Source: Candidatus Mediterraneibacter surreyensis (GTDB lineage: Bacteria > Bacillota > Clostridia > Lachnospirales > Lachnospiraceae). Taken from it: 49,296 nt of DNA. The notes below the pieces were generated by a model. It saw only the letters and a list, made by a program, of their open reading frames with translations, had not been told where the DNA came from and did not search any database. Positions 7,456-16,077 of this stretch are shown one piece after another. The stretch lies in assembly GCA_019118885.1 (NCBI GenBank), contig DWYB01000018.1, forward strand, positions 1 through 49,296. Direction: 5' to 3'. The translations under genes were made by a program, and so were the position numbers. The stretch's first letter is position 1. Every line of letters begins with the position of its first letter.

Positions 7456-8226
7456 ATGCTTGAGTTGAAAAATGTAAAGAAGAGTTATGACGGCACGCCG
7501 GTGCTCACCGACATCAGCCTGAATATTGAAGACGGAGAGATCGTTTCGATATTAGGACCGTCCGGATGCGGAAAGACGACGCTTCTTAACCTGATCCTCG
7601 GGATTGTGGATTCAGACGGCGGACAGATTATCTACAACGGAGAAGACATCACGAACGTTCCTATGGAAAAGAGAGGGTTCAACATTGTGTTTCAGGATTA
7701 CGCCCTGTTCCCGAATCTGAACGTGTATCAGAACATTACATACGGACTGAGAAATAATCCGGAGATTTCTTCCAGAGAGGAAGTGGAGGATCTGATCCAT
7801 CTGCTGGGGCTTGAAGAGCATTTAAATAAGAGGATCGGACAGCTCTCCGGCGGACAGAAGCAGAGAGTTGCCCTTGCGAGAACTTTGGTAATGAAGCCGA
7901 AGATCCTTCTTCTCGACGAGCCGTTAAGCGCTCTGGACGGCGTGATCAAAGAGTCTATCAAGGACAGGATCAGGACGATTGCCAGAGAGTACAATCTGAC
8001 GACGATCATCGTGACGCATGATCCGGAAGAGGCGCTGACACTCTCCAACCGTGTGATGATCATCAATGAGGGCAGGATCGCCCAGTTCGGCCGCCCGGAA
8101 GAGATTATCAGCAGACCGGAGAACGGGTTTGTTCAGAAATTCATCCTGAATCAGCTGGAGATTAAGAAGAACAATATTTTCACGCTGTTTTCAGGTCAGC
8201 TTGAACAACAGGTACAGGTCGGCTGA
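7456..8226 (+). CDS. AEP ABC transporter, ATP-binding protein
   Basis: The 256-residue protein is a complete importer ATPase with Walker A GPSGCGKTT near residue 36, the signature LSGGQKQRVALARTL near 130, and Walker B ILLLDEPLSALDG. It is of the FbpC/PotA/PhnT group that drives uptake of iron, polyamines or 2-aminoethylphosphonate. I start it at ATG 7456, after GAGGAG, where family homology begins (MLELKNVKKSYDG); an in-frame ATG at 7399 lacks a good ribosome site. The next gene is the permease, and phnW and phnX follow in the operon, which points to AEP as the substrate. There is no long C-terminal TOBE regulatory domain. Confidence 0.93.
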   Translation: MLELKNVKKSYDGTPVLTDISLNIEDGEIVSILGPSGCGKTTLLNLILGIVDSDGGQIIYNGEDITNVPMEKRGFNIVFQDYALFPNLNVYQNITYGLRNNPEISSREEVEDLIHLLGLEEHLNKRIGQLSGGQKQRVALARTLVMKPKILLLDEPLSALDGVIKESIKDRIRTIAREYNLTTIIVTHDPEEALTLSNRVMIINEGRIAQFGRPEEIISRPENGFVQKFILNQLEIKKNNIFTLFSGQLEQQVQVG

Positions 8227-8239
8227 AGGGGTGAGTGTT

Positions 8240-9910
8240 ATGAGAAAGAACAGAGAGATTAAGGCTATTTTTGCGGTGATGGCAGTATTTTTCGCGGGAT
8301 TTCTGGCAGTGCCCATGATCAGTGTCCTGGTGAAATCCTTCACCGGAAACGGAGAAGCAGCATCGCTTTCCCACTACGTCGAGGTGCTGACCGGAAGAGG
8401 CTTCCTGCGCGCTTTGGGGAACAGCTTTGCAATCTCCATATGCAGTGCGCTTCTCGCGACTGTCCTGGCCTTTATCCTGGCATATACGATCCACTACACA
8501 AATGTGGGAAAAAGGTATAAATGGCTGATCAGCAAGGCGGCGATCCTTCCTATGCTGCTCCCGACGATCACTTATGGATTTGCGATCATTTATTCCTTCG
8601 GAAAGCAGGGACTGCTGACACAGCTCTTCGGAAGACAGCTCTTTGATATCTACGGATTCAACGGTCTTCTTCTGGGCTATGTAGTGTATACGCTCCCGAT
8701 CGCATTTACCCTGATCAACAATGCCATGGGGTATATCGATAAGAGATTTATGATCGTGTCAAGGCTTATGGGGGATTCCCCGCTGCAGACTTTCCGCATG
8801 ACGATCGTAATCCCGCTTCTGGGAACCCTGGCAACGTCATTTATCCAGACTTTCTTCCTGTGCTTTACAGATTTCGGTATACCGGCGTCTGTAGGAGGAC
8901 AGTATGAGGTTGTGGCGAGCGTGCTTTACGAAGAAATGCTCGGAAGTATCCCGAACTTTGGCAACGGTGCGGTCGTGGCGCTTGTCATGATCATTCCGTC
9001 GGTAGTAAGTATCACGGTACTCCATATCCTGGAGAAATATAACGTGCGCTACAACAAGATCTCACCGATCGAGCTGAAGAAAGGCGTGAAGAGAGATATA
9101 GTATTTGCAGTATTGAGCGGCGCGGTCCTGATCTGTGCGCTGAGTATGTTCATTGTTATGTTCGTGACTCCGTTCATCGAGGAGTGGCCTTACCGGATGA
9201 ACTTTACACTGGAGCATGTACAGGCAGTGTTCGAAGACAGGCAGCTCTACGGTGTCTATGTAAACTCCGTGATCGTAGCCCTGATCACTGCCCTGGCAGG
9301 CACGCTGATCGCCTATGGCGGTGCGCTGGTGACGGCCAGAAGTACGGTGAGCGGGAAATTGAAGAAGGTGATCGACAGCATCGCTCTGGTGACGAACACG
9401 ATCCCCGGCATGGTCATCGGTCTTGCCTACCTGTTCGTGTTCACAGGGACACCGCTTCAGAATACCTTCCCTATCATCATCATTTGTAACGTCGTCCACT
9501 ATTTCTCGACGCCGTATCTGATGATGAAGAACTCCCTGTCCAAGATGAATGCATCGTGGGAGACGACAGCAATGCTGATGGGAGACAACTGGATGAAGAC
9601 GATCGCAAGAGTTGTGACTCCGAACGCCCTTTCCACACTGCTGGAGGTATTCAGTTACTACTTCGTAAATGCAATGGTTACAGTCAGCGCTGTCATCTTC
9701 ATCGCCGGTGCAAGAACTATGGTCATTACGACTAAGATACAGGAACTTCAGTATTTCAATGAATTTAACGAAATCTTCGTTCTGTCGCTTCTGATCCTGT
9801 TCACAAATCTGATCGCAAGGGCAGTGTTCCGCAGACTGGCGAAGATGAGCGAGAGCAGACAGAAGACGGCAAAAATATACCGTTTTGCTGAAAAGAAGAA
9901 GGCTGCCTAA
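8240..9910 (+). CDS. AEP ABC transporter, fused two-domain permease
   Basis: The 556-residue protein is an FbpB-type double permease: two binding-protein-dependent transport domains in one chain, about residues 50-270 and 330-540, with some twelve hydrophobic spans. In homologous AEP systems these halves may be separate (PhnU and PhnV). I choose ATG 8240 after GAAGGGGTGAG; an upstream in-frame start at 8201 would overlap the ATPase gene by 26 bp. It forms the membrane channel for the substrate bound by the lipoprotein at 9980-10993. The C-terminus is basic (FAEKKKAA) and cytoplasmic. Confidence 0.92.
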   Translation: MRKNREIKAIFAVMAVFFAGFLAVPMISVLVKSFTGNGEAASLSHYVEVLTGRGFLRALGNSFAISICSALLATVLAFILAYTIHYTNVGKRYKWLISKAAILPMLLPTITYGFAIIYSFGKQGLLTQLFGRQLFDIYGFNGLLLGYVVYTLPIAFTLINNAMGYIDKRFMIVSRLMGDSPLQTFRMTIVIPLLGTLATSFIQTFFLCFTDFGIPASVGGQYEVVASVLYEEMLGSIPNFGNGAVVALVMIIPSVVSITVLHILEKYNVRYNKISPIELKKGVKRDIVFAVLSGAVLICALSMFIVMFVTPFIEEWPYRMNFTLEHVQAVFEDRQLYGVYVNSVIVALITALAGTLIAYGGALVTARSTVSGKLKKVIDSIALVTNTIPGMVIGLAYLFVFTGTPLQNTFPIIIICNVVHYFSTPYLMMKNSLSKMNASWETTAMLMGDNWMKTIARVVTPNALSTLLEVFSYYFVNAMVTVSAVIFIAGARTMVITTKIQELQYFNEFNEIFVLSLLILFTNLIARAVFRRLAKMSESRQKTAKIYRFAEKKKAA

Positions 9911-9979
9911 ACAGCATGGCATACGGCCTTCGACATCAGAAATAGAAAATATCATAAGTTTATAAGGAGAATTGTAATT

Positions 9980-10993
9980 ATGAAAAAGATGATTTTTAAG
10001 AGAGCAGCATCACTTACACTTGCAGCGGCAGTGGCTGTGACAGGCATGGGACTTACAGGATGTGACACAGGTTCTTCAGGGGATCAGATTATTATTTATT
10101 CCAATGCGGATGAGGAAGCTATCACGGCGATGGAAAACGCGCTTGACAACAACGGTTATGAGGGGCAATACATGTTCCAGACATTCGGAACTTCCGAGCT
10201 TGGCGGAAAGCTGCTTGCTGAGGGAACAAACATTGAGGCGGATATGGTGACTATGAGTACGTTCTATGTAGAGAGCGCGCAGGCTCAGAACTCTATGTTT
10301 CAGGATCTGACCTTTGATGTAGATACGATCGATGAATTCGAGCCTTACTGTGCACCGATTACCTCACAGGAAGGAACAATCATCGTGAATACAGAGATGA
10401 TGGAGGAAAACAACCTTCCGATGCCGGCATCCTTAAAGGATCTGGCTGATCCGGTATACAAAGGATACCTTTCTGTGACAGATATTTCGGCGTCTTCCAC
10501 TGCATGGCTCCTTATCCAGGCGCTCGTATCCGCATACGGTGAGGACGGAGCACAGGAAGTGCTCACAGGCATCTATGAAAATGTAGGAGATCACCTTGAG
10601 GATTCCGGTTCTGCACCGCTGAAGAAAGTACGTGCCGGAGAAGTGGCTATCGGATTCGGCCTTCGTCAGCAGGCGGTTGCAGATAAAGCAGACGGACTCC
10701 CGATCGACTACATTGATCCGGAGGAAGGAAACTTCAGTCTGACAGAGTCTGTTGCGATCGTAGACAAGGGCGACGACACAAATCCGCTGGCAATGGAAAT
10801 GGCACAGTGCATTATCGAGAACGGGCGAGAAGAGCTGCAGTCCTACTATCCGAACGCACTGTATAACGGAGAGACTACAGATGCGGAAAATAAATCAGCA
10901 AATCCGCAGGTGTTCCCGGAAAAACTGACAGTTGACCTTCTGGAGCAGCACCAGGCGATTTCCGAGGCGGCAAAAGAGGCGGCCGGACTGTAA
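9980..10993 (+). CDS. AEP ABC transporter, substrate-binding lipoprotein
   Basis: The 337-residue protein has a lipoprotein signal peptide with the lipobox GLTGC at Cys28 and then a type II periplasmic-binding fold (IIIYSNADEEAITAM at the start of the mature part), like the FbpA/PhnS group. It would capture 2-aminoethylphosphonate outside the membrane and deliver it to the fused permease. TAAGGAG precedes the start. A perfect hairpin follows it (10999-11031) and may stabilise its mRNA, as binding proteins are needed in excess. The substrate is inferred from the phnW and phnX genes that follow. Confidence 0.92.
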   Translation: MKKMIFKRAASLTLAAAVAVTGMGLTGCDTGSSGDQIIIYSNADEEAITAMENALDNNGYEGQYMFQTFGTSELGGKLLAEGTNIEADMVTMSTFYVESAQAQNSMFQDLTFDVDTIDEFEPYCAPITSQEGTIIVNTEMMEENNLPMPASLKDLADPVYKGYLSVTDISASSTAWLLIQALVSAYGEDGAQEVLTGIYENVGDHLEDSGSAPLKKVRAGEVAIGFGLRQQAVADKADGLPIDYIDPEEGNFSLTESVAIVDKGDDTNPLAMEMAQCIIENGREELQSYYPNALYNGETTDAENKSANPQVFPEKLTVDLLEQHQAISEAAKEAAGL

Positions 10994-10998
10994 ATTCC

Positions 10999-11031
10999 GG
11001 GACGTAGTAAAATCTGATTTTACTACGTCCC
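10999..11031. other. Perfect intercistronic hairpin between the binding protein and phnW
   Basis: GGGACGTAGTAAAA and its exact reverse complement enclose the 5-nt loop TCTGA. No T-run follows, so it is more likely an mRNA-stabilising or processing element, or a partial attenuator, than a full terminator. Confidence 0.75.
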
Positions 11032-11065
11032 CAATCAACAATCAAAGAGAAAAGAGGAAACAGAG

Positions 11066-12172
11066 ATGAAATCATATAAACTTCTTACACCGGGCCCACT
11101 TACTACAACGGATACGGTAAAACAGCAGATGATGTTTGATCACTGCACATGGGACGATGATTATAAGCAGATCACACAGGAAATCCGGAAAGGACTTTTA
11201 AAACTGGCTCATGTATCCGAAGATGAGTATACGGCAGTGCTGATGCAGGGAAGCGGTACATTTGGCGTGGAGTCTGTGCTTACGAGCGTGATCGGATCAG
11301 GAGACGAGCTTCTGATCTGCGCCAACGGCGCATACGGCGAGCGTATGGCTGATATCGCAGACCACGCAGGAATTAAGCATCAGGTATACAATGAGCACTA
11401 CAACAAAGTGCCAAATGCCCAGAAAATCGGCGAGATGCTGGACGCGGATCCGGCGATCACACATGTATCCATGGTACACAGCGAGACGACATCCGGTATC
11501 TTAAATGATATCGAAGCGGTTGGAAAAGTCGTAAAGGAAAAAGGAAGAGTCTTTATCGTAGATGCCATGAGCAGTTTCGGAGGCGTAGACATTCCGGTGG
11601 AAGACTGGGGGATCGATTTCATTATCAGCAGTGCCAACAAGTGTATCCAGGGTGTGCCGGGCTTCTCTTTCATTATTGCAAGACGCGATCTTCTGGAGGC
11701 GAGCGCGGGAAAAGCAAGAAGCCTCTCTCTTGACCTGTATGACCAGTGGAAGACGATGGAAGTAGACGGCAAATGGAGATTTACTTCCCCGACCCACGTG
11801 GTGCTCGCTTTTGCCCAGGCGATGAAAGAGCTGGAGGAAGAAGGCGGCATAGAGGCGAGAAGCAGACGCTATACTGAGAATAACAGGCTTCTCATTGAAA
11901 AGATGGCTGAAATGGGGATTCATCCGTATATTGACAGTACCCACCAAGGGCCGATCATCACGACTTTCTTCTACCCGGAAGAGTGCCACTTTACATTTTC
12001 ACAGATGTATGAGTACATTAAGGACAGAGGATATGCGATCTATCCGGGCAAAGTGACGGAGGCCGAGACGTTCCGTATTGGAAATATCGGGGAAATCTAT
12101 CCGGAGGATATTGAGAAAGTATGCGCGATCATAAAGGAATTTCTGGAGGAATACAATCATGAAGAAAATTAA
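11066..12172 (+). CDS. phnW: 2-aminoethylphosphonate--pyruvate transaminase
   Basis: The 368-residue PLP enzyme transfers the amino group of AEP to pyruvate, giving phosphonoacetaldehyde and alanine. It begins KLLTPGPLTTTDTVK as PhnW proteins do, contains DAMSSFGG with the PLP-interacting Asp near residue 167, and the Schiff-base lysine is Lys192 in SSANKCIQGVPG. Length is normal for the family. AGAGGAAACAG precedes the start. Its last 14 bases overlap phnX, which indicates translational coupling of the two steps of the pathway. Confidence 0.96.
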   Translation: MKSYKLLTPGPLTTTDTVKQQMMFDHCTWDDDYKQITQEIRKGLLKLAHVSEDEYTAVLMQGSGTFGVESVLTSVIGSGDELLICANGAYGERMADIADHAGIKHQVYNEHYNKVPNAQKIGEMLDADPAITHVSMVHSETTSGILNDIEAVGKVVKEKGRVFIVDAMSSFGGVDIPVEDWGIDFIISSANKCIQGVPGFSFIIARRDLLEASAGKARSLSLDLYDQWKTMEVDGKWRFTSPTHVVLAFAQAMKELEEEGGIEARSRRYTENNRLLIEKMAEMGIHPYIDSTHQGPIITTFFYPEECHFTFSQMYEYIKDRGYAIYPGKVTEAETFRIGNIGEIYPEDIEKVCAIIKEFLEEYNHEEN

Positions 12173-12932
12173 GGCTGTGATCTTTGACTGGGCAGGAACA
12201 ACGGTAGATTTCGGATGCATGGCGCCGGTGCAGGCATTTGTGGAAGTGTTTAAACAGTTCGGCATCGAGCCGACCATGGAGGAAGTGCGTGAGCCCATGG
12301 GCATGCTCAAGATCGACCATATCCGCACCATGCTGAAGATGGATCGGATCAAAGCGCTCTGGACAGAGAAGTACGGTAAAGAGCCGGGAGAGGAAGAAGC
12401 GCAGGCGTTGTATCAGATTTTCGAGGAGAAGCTTTTGAGCATTCTTCACCTCTACTCCGATCCGAAGCCAGGCGTGGTTGAAACCGTAAACCGTCTGAGA
12501 AGAAACGGTATCAAGATCGGTTCCACCACAGGATATAATGACAAGATGATGGAAATTGTAGTTCCGGCAGCAAAGGAGAAAGGCTATGAGCCGGACGTGT
12601 GGTTCAGCCCGGATTCTACCGGACAGAAAGGCCGGCCCTATCCATATATGATCTTCCGCAATATCGAGGCGCTGGGTGTCAAGAAGGTGCGCCGTGTCCT
12701 GAAAGTGGGGGATACGATCTCTGATATCAAGGAAGGAAAAAATGCAGGAGTATGGTCGGCAGGCATAGTAGTCGGAAGTTCGGAGATGGGACTGAGCCAG
12801 GAGGAATACGAAGCACTCTCTTCGGAAGAAAAGGAAGAAAAGTGCCGGGAAGTCTCAGAAAAATTCCTGGATGCAGGAGCTGACAAAGTATTCTACACAA
12901 TAGAAGATCTGGGAGAATTTCTCCTCGGGTAG
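12159..12932 (+). CDS. phnX: Phosphonoacetaldehyde hydrolase (phosphonatase)
   Basis: The 257-residue HAD-superfamily enzyme cleaves the C-P bond of phosphonoacetaldehyde to acetaldehyde and phosphate. The nucleophile Asp is residue 10 in FDWAGTTVDFG, which has the W-A-G-T pattern of phosphonatases. The cap carries the Schiff-base lysine region MGMLKIDHIR, and VGDTISDIKEGKNAG is the metal-binding motif. It overlaps phnW by 14 bp with GGAGGA inside the end of phnW. With the transporter it completes an AEP-to-phosphate route. A terminator follows at 13010-13049. Confidence 0.95.
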   Translation: MKKIKAVIFDWAGTTVDFGCMAPVQAFVEVFKQFGIEPTMEEVREPMGMLKIDHIRTMLKMDRIKALWTEKYGKEPGEEEAQALYQIFEEKLLSILHLYSDPKPGVVETVNRLRRNGIKIGSTTGYNDKMMEIVVPAAKEKGYEPDVWFSPDSTGQKGRPYPYMIFRNIEALGVKKVRRVLKVGDTISDIKEGKNAGVWSAGIVVGSSEMGLSQEEYEALSSEEKEEKCREVSEKFLDAGADKVFYTIEDLGEFLLG

Positions 12933-13009
12933 CTGCGGATCCGGTGTGACGGCGTCAGAAGTAATATAGAAAAGTCTCGTCATATTTGATAAAAGAAAAT
13001 GCGAAAATC

Positions 13010-13049
13010 AGCCTCGGTTTGTGCGAACCGGCGCAAATTGGGGCTTTTT
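13010..13049 (+). terminator. Terminator of the phosphonate operon
   Basis: AGCCTCGGTTTGTGC pairs, with some G-U pairs, with GCGCAAATTGGGGCT and is followed by TTTTT. Confidence 0.75.
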
Positions 13050-13054
13050 GCGAC

Positions 13055-13109
13055 TTTACATAGATTTAACATAGACTTGATTTTACATTTTACATTTCTC
13101 TTTTATGAT
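13055..13109 (+). promoter_or_regulatory. Pho box and promoter of pstS
   Basis: TTTACA (13055), TTAACA (13066), TTGATT (13077) and TTTACA (13089) lie at 11-12 bp steps, the pattern of PhoP-binding direct repeats in Firmicutes. TATGAT at 13104-13109 is a good -10 and there is no vegetative -35, as expected for a PhoP-activated promoter. The regulators phoP and phoR are encoded at the end of the same cluster. Confidence 0.8.
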
Positions 13110-13201
13110 GAATAGCGTCGACGGGAGAGAACGAACCGCGGCAGCGCAGACGAAGATGCGCAGTACATAATAACCTGAATTGAAAAAGGAGATTATCGAA
13201 A

Positions 13202-14119
13202 ATGAAGATGAAAAAGTTTATCGCAGTATTAGCAACAGTATCAATGGTAGCAGCTATGGCAGCAGGATGCGGAAGCAGCTCAGACGACACATCTGCTGAA
13301 GGAGATGCAGCGACAACAGAGGAAGGCGGAGATTCCGGAAGCTGGGATGCAGCAAATATGATCACAGCCGTAACACGTGAGGAAGGATCAGGTACGAGAG
13401 GAGCTTTCACAGAGCTGTTCGGTGTTGTCGATGAAGAGGACAACGATATGATCACTCTGGACGCTCAGACTACAAACAGCACATCCGTTATGATGACAAC
13501 TGTATCTGAGAATGAATATGCAATCGGTTACATCTCTCTTGGATCTCTTGATGAGTCTCTTGTAAAGGCTGTTAAGATTGACGGAGTTGATGCTACAGCT
13601 GAGAATATTGAGAACGGAACTTACAAAGTATCCAGACCGTTTAATGTAGCAGTAAAACCGGATTCCGATAATGCAGTGGCTGCAGATCTTATGGCATTTA
13701 TCATGAGTACAGAGGGCCAGCAGGTTGTAGCTGATGAAGGATACATTCCGGTAGCAGATGTTGAGGCTTATGCTGGCGATGCTCCGGAAGGAAGCTGTGT
13801 GGTAGGAGGATCTTCCTCTGTATCTCCGCTGATGGAGAAACTGATCGAAGCTTATGCAGAAGTTAACCCGAATGCATCTATCGAGCTTCAGACGTCTGAT
13901 TCTACTACAGGTATGACAAACGCAATCGAGGGAAGCTATGATATCGGTATGGCATCAAGAGAGCTCAAAGACGAAGAAGCTGCTGAACTTCAGGGAACAG
14001 TAATCGCTACAGACGGTATCGCAGTTATCGTAAACCAGAACAACCCAACAGACGATCTGTCATCTGATCAGGTTAAGAGCATCTACCTTGGCGATGTAAC
14101 AACATGGGATGCCATCTAA
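13202..14119 (+). CDS. pstS: Phosphate-binding lipoprotein PstS, circularly permuted
   Basis: The 305-residue protein has a lipobox at Cys23 (AMAAGC), an acidic linker and all the conserved blocks of PstS, but in rotated order. The usual second half comes first: TREEGSGTRGAF at 58-69, AIGYISLG at 107-114, VSRPF at 143-147, EGYIPV at 179-184. Then comes the usual N-terminal half: GGSSSVSPLMEKL at 202-214, YDIGMASREL at 246-255, DGIAVIV at 271-277 and IYLGDVTTW at 294-302. The protein stops just after this, exactly where normal PstS crosses into TREEGSGT. Phosphate-contact blocks (GSSSV and R-E-E-G-S-G-T) are both present, so it should still bind phosphate. The start has AAAAGGAG upstream. pstC, pstA and pstB follow. 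Confidence 0.93.
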   Translation: MKMKKFIAVLATVSMVAAMAAGCGSSSDDTSAEGDAATTEEGGDSGSWDAANMITAVTREEGSGTRGAFTELFGVVDEEDNDMITLDAQTTNSTSVMMTTVSENEYAIGYISLGSLDESLVKAVKIDGVDATAENIENGTYKVSRPFNVAVKPDSDNAVAADLMAFIMSTEGQQVVADEGYIPVADVEAYAGDAPEGSCVVGGSSSVSPLMEKLIEAYAEVNPNASIELQTSDSTTGMTNAIEGSYDIGMASRELKDEEAAELQGTVIATDGIAVIVNQNNPTDDLSSDQVKSIYLGDVTTWDAI

Positions 14120-14130
14120 AGTAAAGCATT

Positions 14131-14185
14131 AGTTCAGCCGCAGTAAGCACGAGAGTGCGGCTTTGAGAATGCCGTGTGCTGAACT
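14131..14185. repeat. Second copy of the TTCAGC/GCTGAA structured repeat, after pstS
   Basis: AGTTCAGC (14131-14138) and GCTGAACT (14178-14185) enclose an inner stem GCCGCA/TGCGGC. The 17 bases at 14135-14151 are the exact reverse complement of 1773-1789 in the element before the GH31 gene. It lies 11 bp after the pstS stop and could stabilise the pstS message. Confidence 0.65.
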
Positions 14186-14240
14186 TTTACAATTTACACA
14201 CAGAGAAATTCTTGAAGAAAAGATTTCCGCTTTTAAATTT

Positions 14241-14277
14241 TGAGCCGGGCAGATATGAGGCATGTCTTCCCGGCTCA
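14241..14277. other. Hairpin just before the pstC ribosome site
   Basis: TGAGCCGGG and CCCGGCTCA form a 9-bp stem that ends 3 bp before AGGAGG of pstC. It has no T-run. It may moderate readthrough or translation of pstC compared with pstS. Confidence 0.5.
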
Positions 14278-14290
14278 TCAGGAGGAAAAA

Positions 14291-15184
14291 ATGAAATCAA
14301 AAGCATGGACTGAAAAATTCATGCAGGGAGTTTTTTTCGTAGCCGCGTGTGCATCCGTGCTTGCGGTAGCGCTTATTTGCATCTTCCTGTTCGCAAATGG
14401 AATCCCTGCAATGAGAGAAATCGGATTTATCAAATTCATCACAGGAGAAATCTGGCGCCCGAACAGTGAACAGTTCGGAATTCTGCCGATGATCGTAGGA
14501 AGCCTTTATGTGACGGCGGGAGCGATCATCTTCGGTGTGCCGATCGGTATCCTGACTTCTGTATTCATGGCGATGTACTGCCCGAAACAGATTTACAAAC
14601 CGCTGAAAGCAGCAACAGAGCTTCTTGCAGGAATCCCTTCGGTTATTTACGGCTTCTTCGGTCTGGTCGTTGTGGTTCCGCTTATACGTGAATTCGGAAC
14701 TGCACTTTATAAAGCAGGACTGGTGAGCAAACCGGGTAACGGTAACAGCATCCTGACGGCTTCCCTTATCCTTGGCATGATGATTCTGCCGACGATCATC
14801 GGAACGACAGAGAGCGCAATACGTGCGGTACCCTCACATTATTATGAAGGTTCACTTGCGCTGGGCGCGACAAAAGAGAGAAGCATTTTCCGAGTTATCA
14901 TTCCGGCAGCCAAATCAGGTGTGATCGCGGGAATTGTCCTCGGTATCGGCCGTGCGATCGGCGAGACGATGGCTGTAATAATGATTGTCGGTAACCAGGC
15001 AAGACTTACGGGAAGTATTCTGGATGGTATTCGTACTCTTACCGGAAATATCGTAATTGAGATGGGTTATGCGACAGGCCTTCACAGAGAAGCGCTGATC
15101 GCAACAGGAGTTGTACTCTTTGTGTTCATCCTCATCATCAACTTAAGCGTAGCGTTATTGAAGAGGGGGGCGGATCATGAGTAA
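14291..15184 (+). CDS. pstC: Phosphate ABC transporter permease PstC
   Basis: The 297-residue membrane protein is one of the two channel subunits of the high-affinity phosphate importer. It has about six spans and the permease loop EGSLALGATKERSIFRVIIPAAKSGV followed by GIGRAIGETMAVI, diagnostic for PstC. ATG 14291 directly follows AGGAGGAAAAA; an in-frame TTG 51 bp upstream lies inside the hairpin and is unlikely. Its end overlaps pstA by 8 bp. Confidence 0.96.
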   Translation: MKSKAWTEKFMQGVFFVAACASVLAVALICIFLFANGIPAMREIGFIKFITGEIWRPNSEQFGILPMIVGSLYVTAGAIIFGVPIGILTSVFMAMYCPKQIYKPLKAATELLAGIPSVIYGFFGLVVVVPLIREFGTALYKAGLVSKPGNGNSILTASLILGMMILPTIIGTTESAIRAVPSHYYEGSLALGATKERSIFRVIIPAAKSGVIAGIVLGIGRAIGETMAVIMIVGNQARLTGSILDGIRTLTGNIVIEMGYATGLHREALIATGVVLFVFILIINLSVALLKRGADHE

Positions 15185-16061
15185 GCAGACAGAAATCAAA
15201 ATGGTTAATAAGAATACGATAGGGGATAAGTTCAGGACCTATCTGAAACATCCGGGTTCACTGATCGTAATGTTGCTTGTGATGCTGGCGGCGATCGTTA
15301 CATTTGCTGTACTGATTTTTCTGATCGCTTATATCCTGATCAATGGCGTGCCGCACATTACTCCGTCACTTTTTTCACTGGAATACAGTTCTGAAAATGC
15401 GTCGGTAGTTCCGGCTTTCGTAAATACAATTGTTATGACACTGTTATCCCTTATTATTGCGGTTCCTTTCGGAATCTTCTCTGCGATCTTCCTCGTAGAG
15501 TACGCAAAAAGGGGGAATAAATTCGTTGAGATCATTCGTCTGACGACAGAGACACTCCAGGGAATTCCATCGATCGTATATGGACTCTTTGGTATGCTAT
15601 TTTTTGTAAATACTCTGGGATGGGGATTCTCCCTTCTGGCAGGCGCCTTTACCATCGCGATCATGATCCTTCCGCTGATCATGAGGACTACAGAGGAAGC
15701 TCTGAAAGCAGTTCCTGATTCCTATCGCGAGGGAAGCTTCGGACTCGGAGCAGGAAAACTCCGTACCGTATTCCGCATCGTGCTGCCGTCCGCAATCCCG
15801 GGCGTGCTCGCAGGTGTGATCCTTGCGATCGGACGTATCGTCGGTGAGACAGCAGCTCTGATGTACACATCCGGAACTGTGGCTCAGATTCCGGACAGCG
15901 TAATGGGATCCGGACGTACGCTGGCTCTTCATATGTATGTACTCTCAAGTGAGGGCCTTTATATGGATCAGGCGTATGCAACAGCAGTAATCCTGCTCAT
16001 ACTTGTAGTGGGTATCAACGCACTGTCAAGTTTTATTGCAAGAAAACTTACGAAAGCGTAA
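15177..16061 (+). CDS. pstA: Phosphate ABC transporter permease PstA
   Basis: The 294-residue membrane protein pairs with PstC. It has a cytoplasmic N-terminus of about 30 residues, six hydrophobic spans, and the EAA-type loop [26 protein letters not shown] followed by [13 protein letters not shown]. It starts within the end of pstC (ATGAGTAA overlap) after GAGGGGGG, so translation is coupled. PstB follows after 16 bp. Confidence 0.96.
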   Translation: MSKQTEIKMVNKNTIGDKFRTYLKHPGSLIVMLLVMLAAIVTFAVLIFLIAYILINGVPHITPSLFSLEYSSENASVVPAFVNTIVMTLLSLIIAVPFGIFSAIFLVEYAKRGNKFVEIIRLTTETLQGIPSIVYGLFGMLFFVNTLGWGFSLLAGAFTIAIMILPLIMRTTEEALKAVPDSYREGSFGLGAGKLRTVFRIVLPSAIPGVLAGVILAIGRIVGETAALMYTSGTVAQIPDSVMGSGRTLALHMYVLSSEGLYMDQAYATAVILLILVVGINALSSFIARKLTKA

Positions 16062-16077
16062 AAGAAAGGGAAAGGAA

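Noticed and set aside
9062-9955. Long open frame on the minus strand (about 297 codons)
   Set aside because: It is antisense to the clear AEP permease gene, has no homology features and follows that gene's codon pattern.
13202-14119. PstS as a truncated gene, because it ends at TTWDAI
   Set aside because: All blocks normally found after this point are present at the N-terminal side, so the protein is rotated in order, not shortened.
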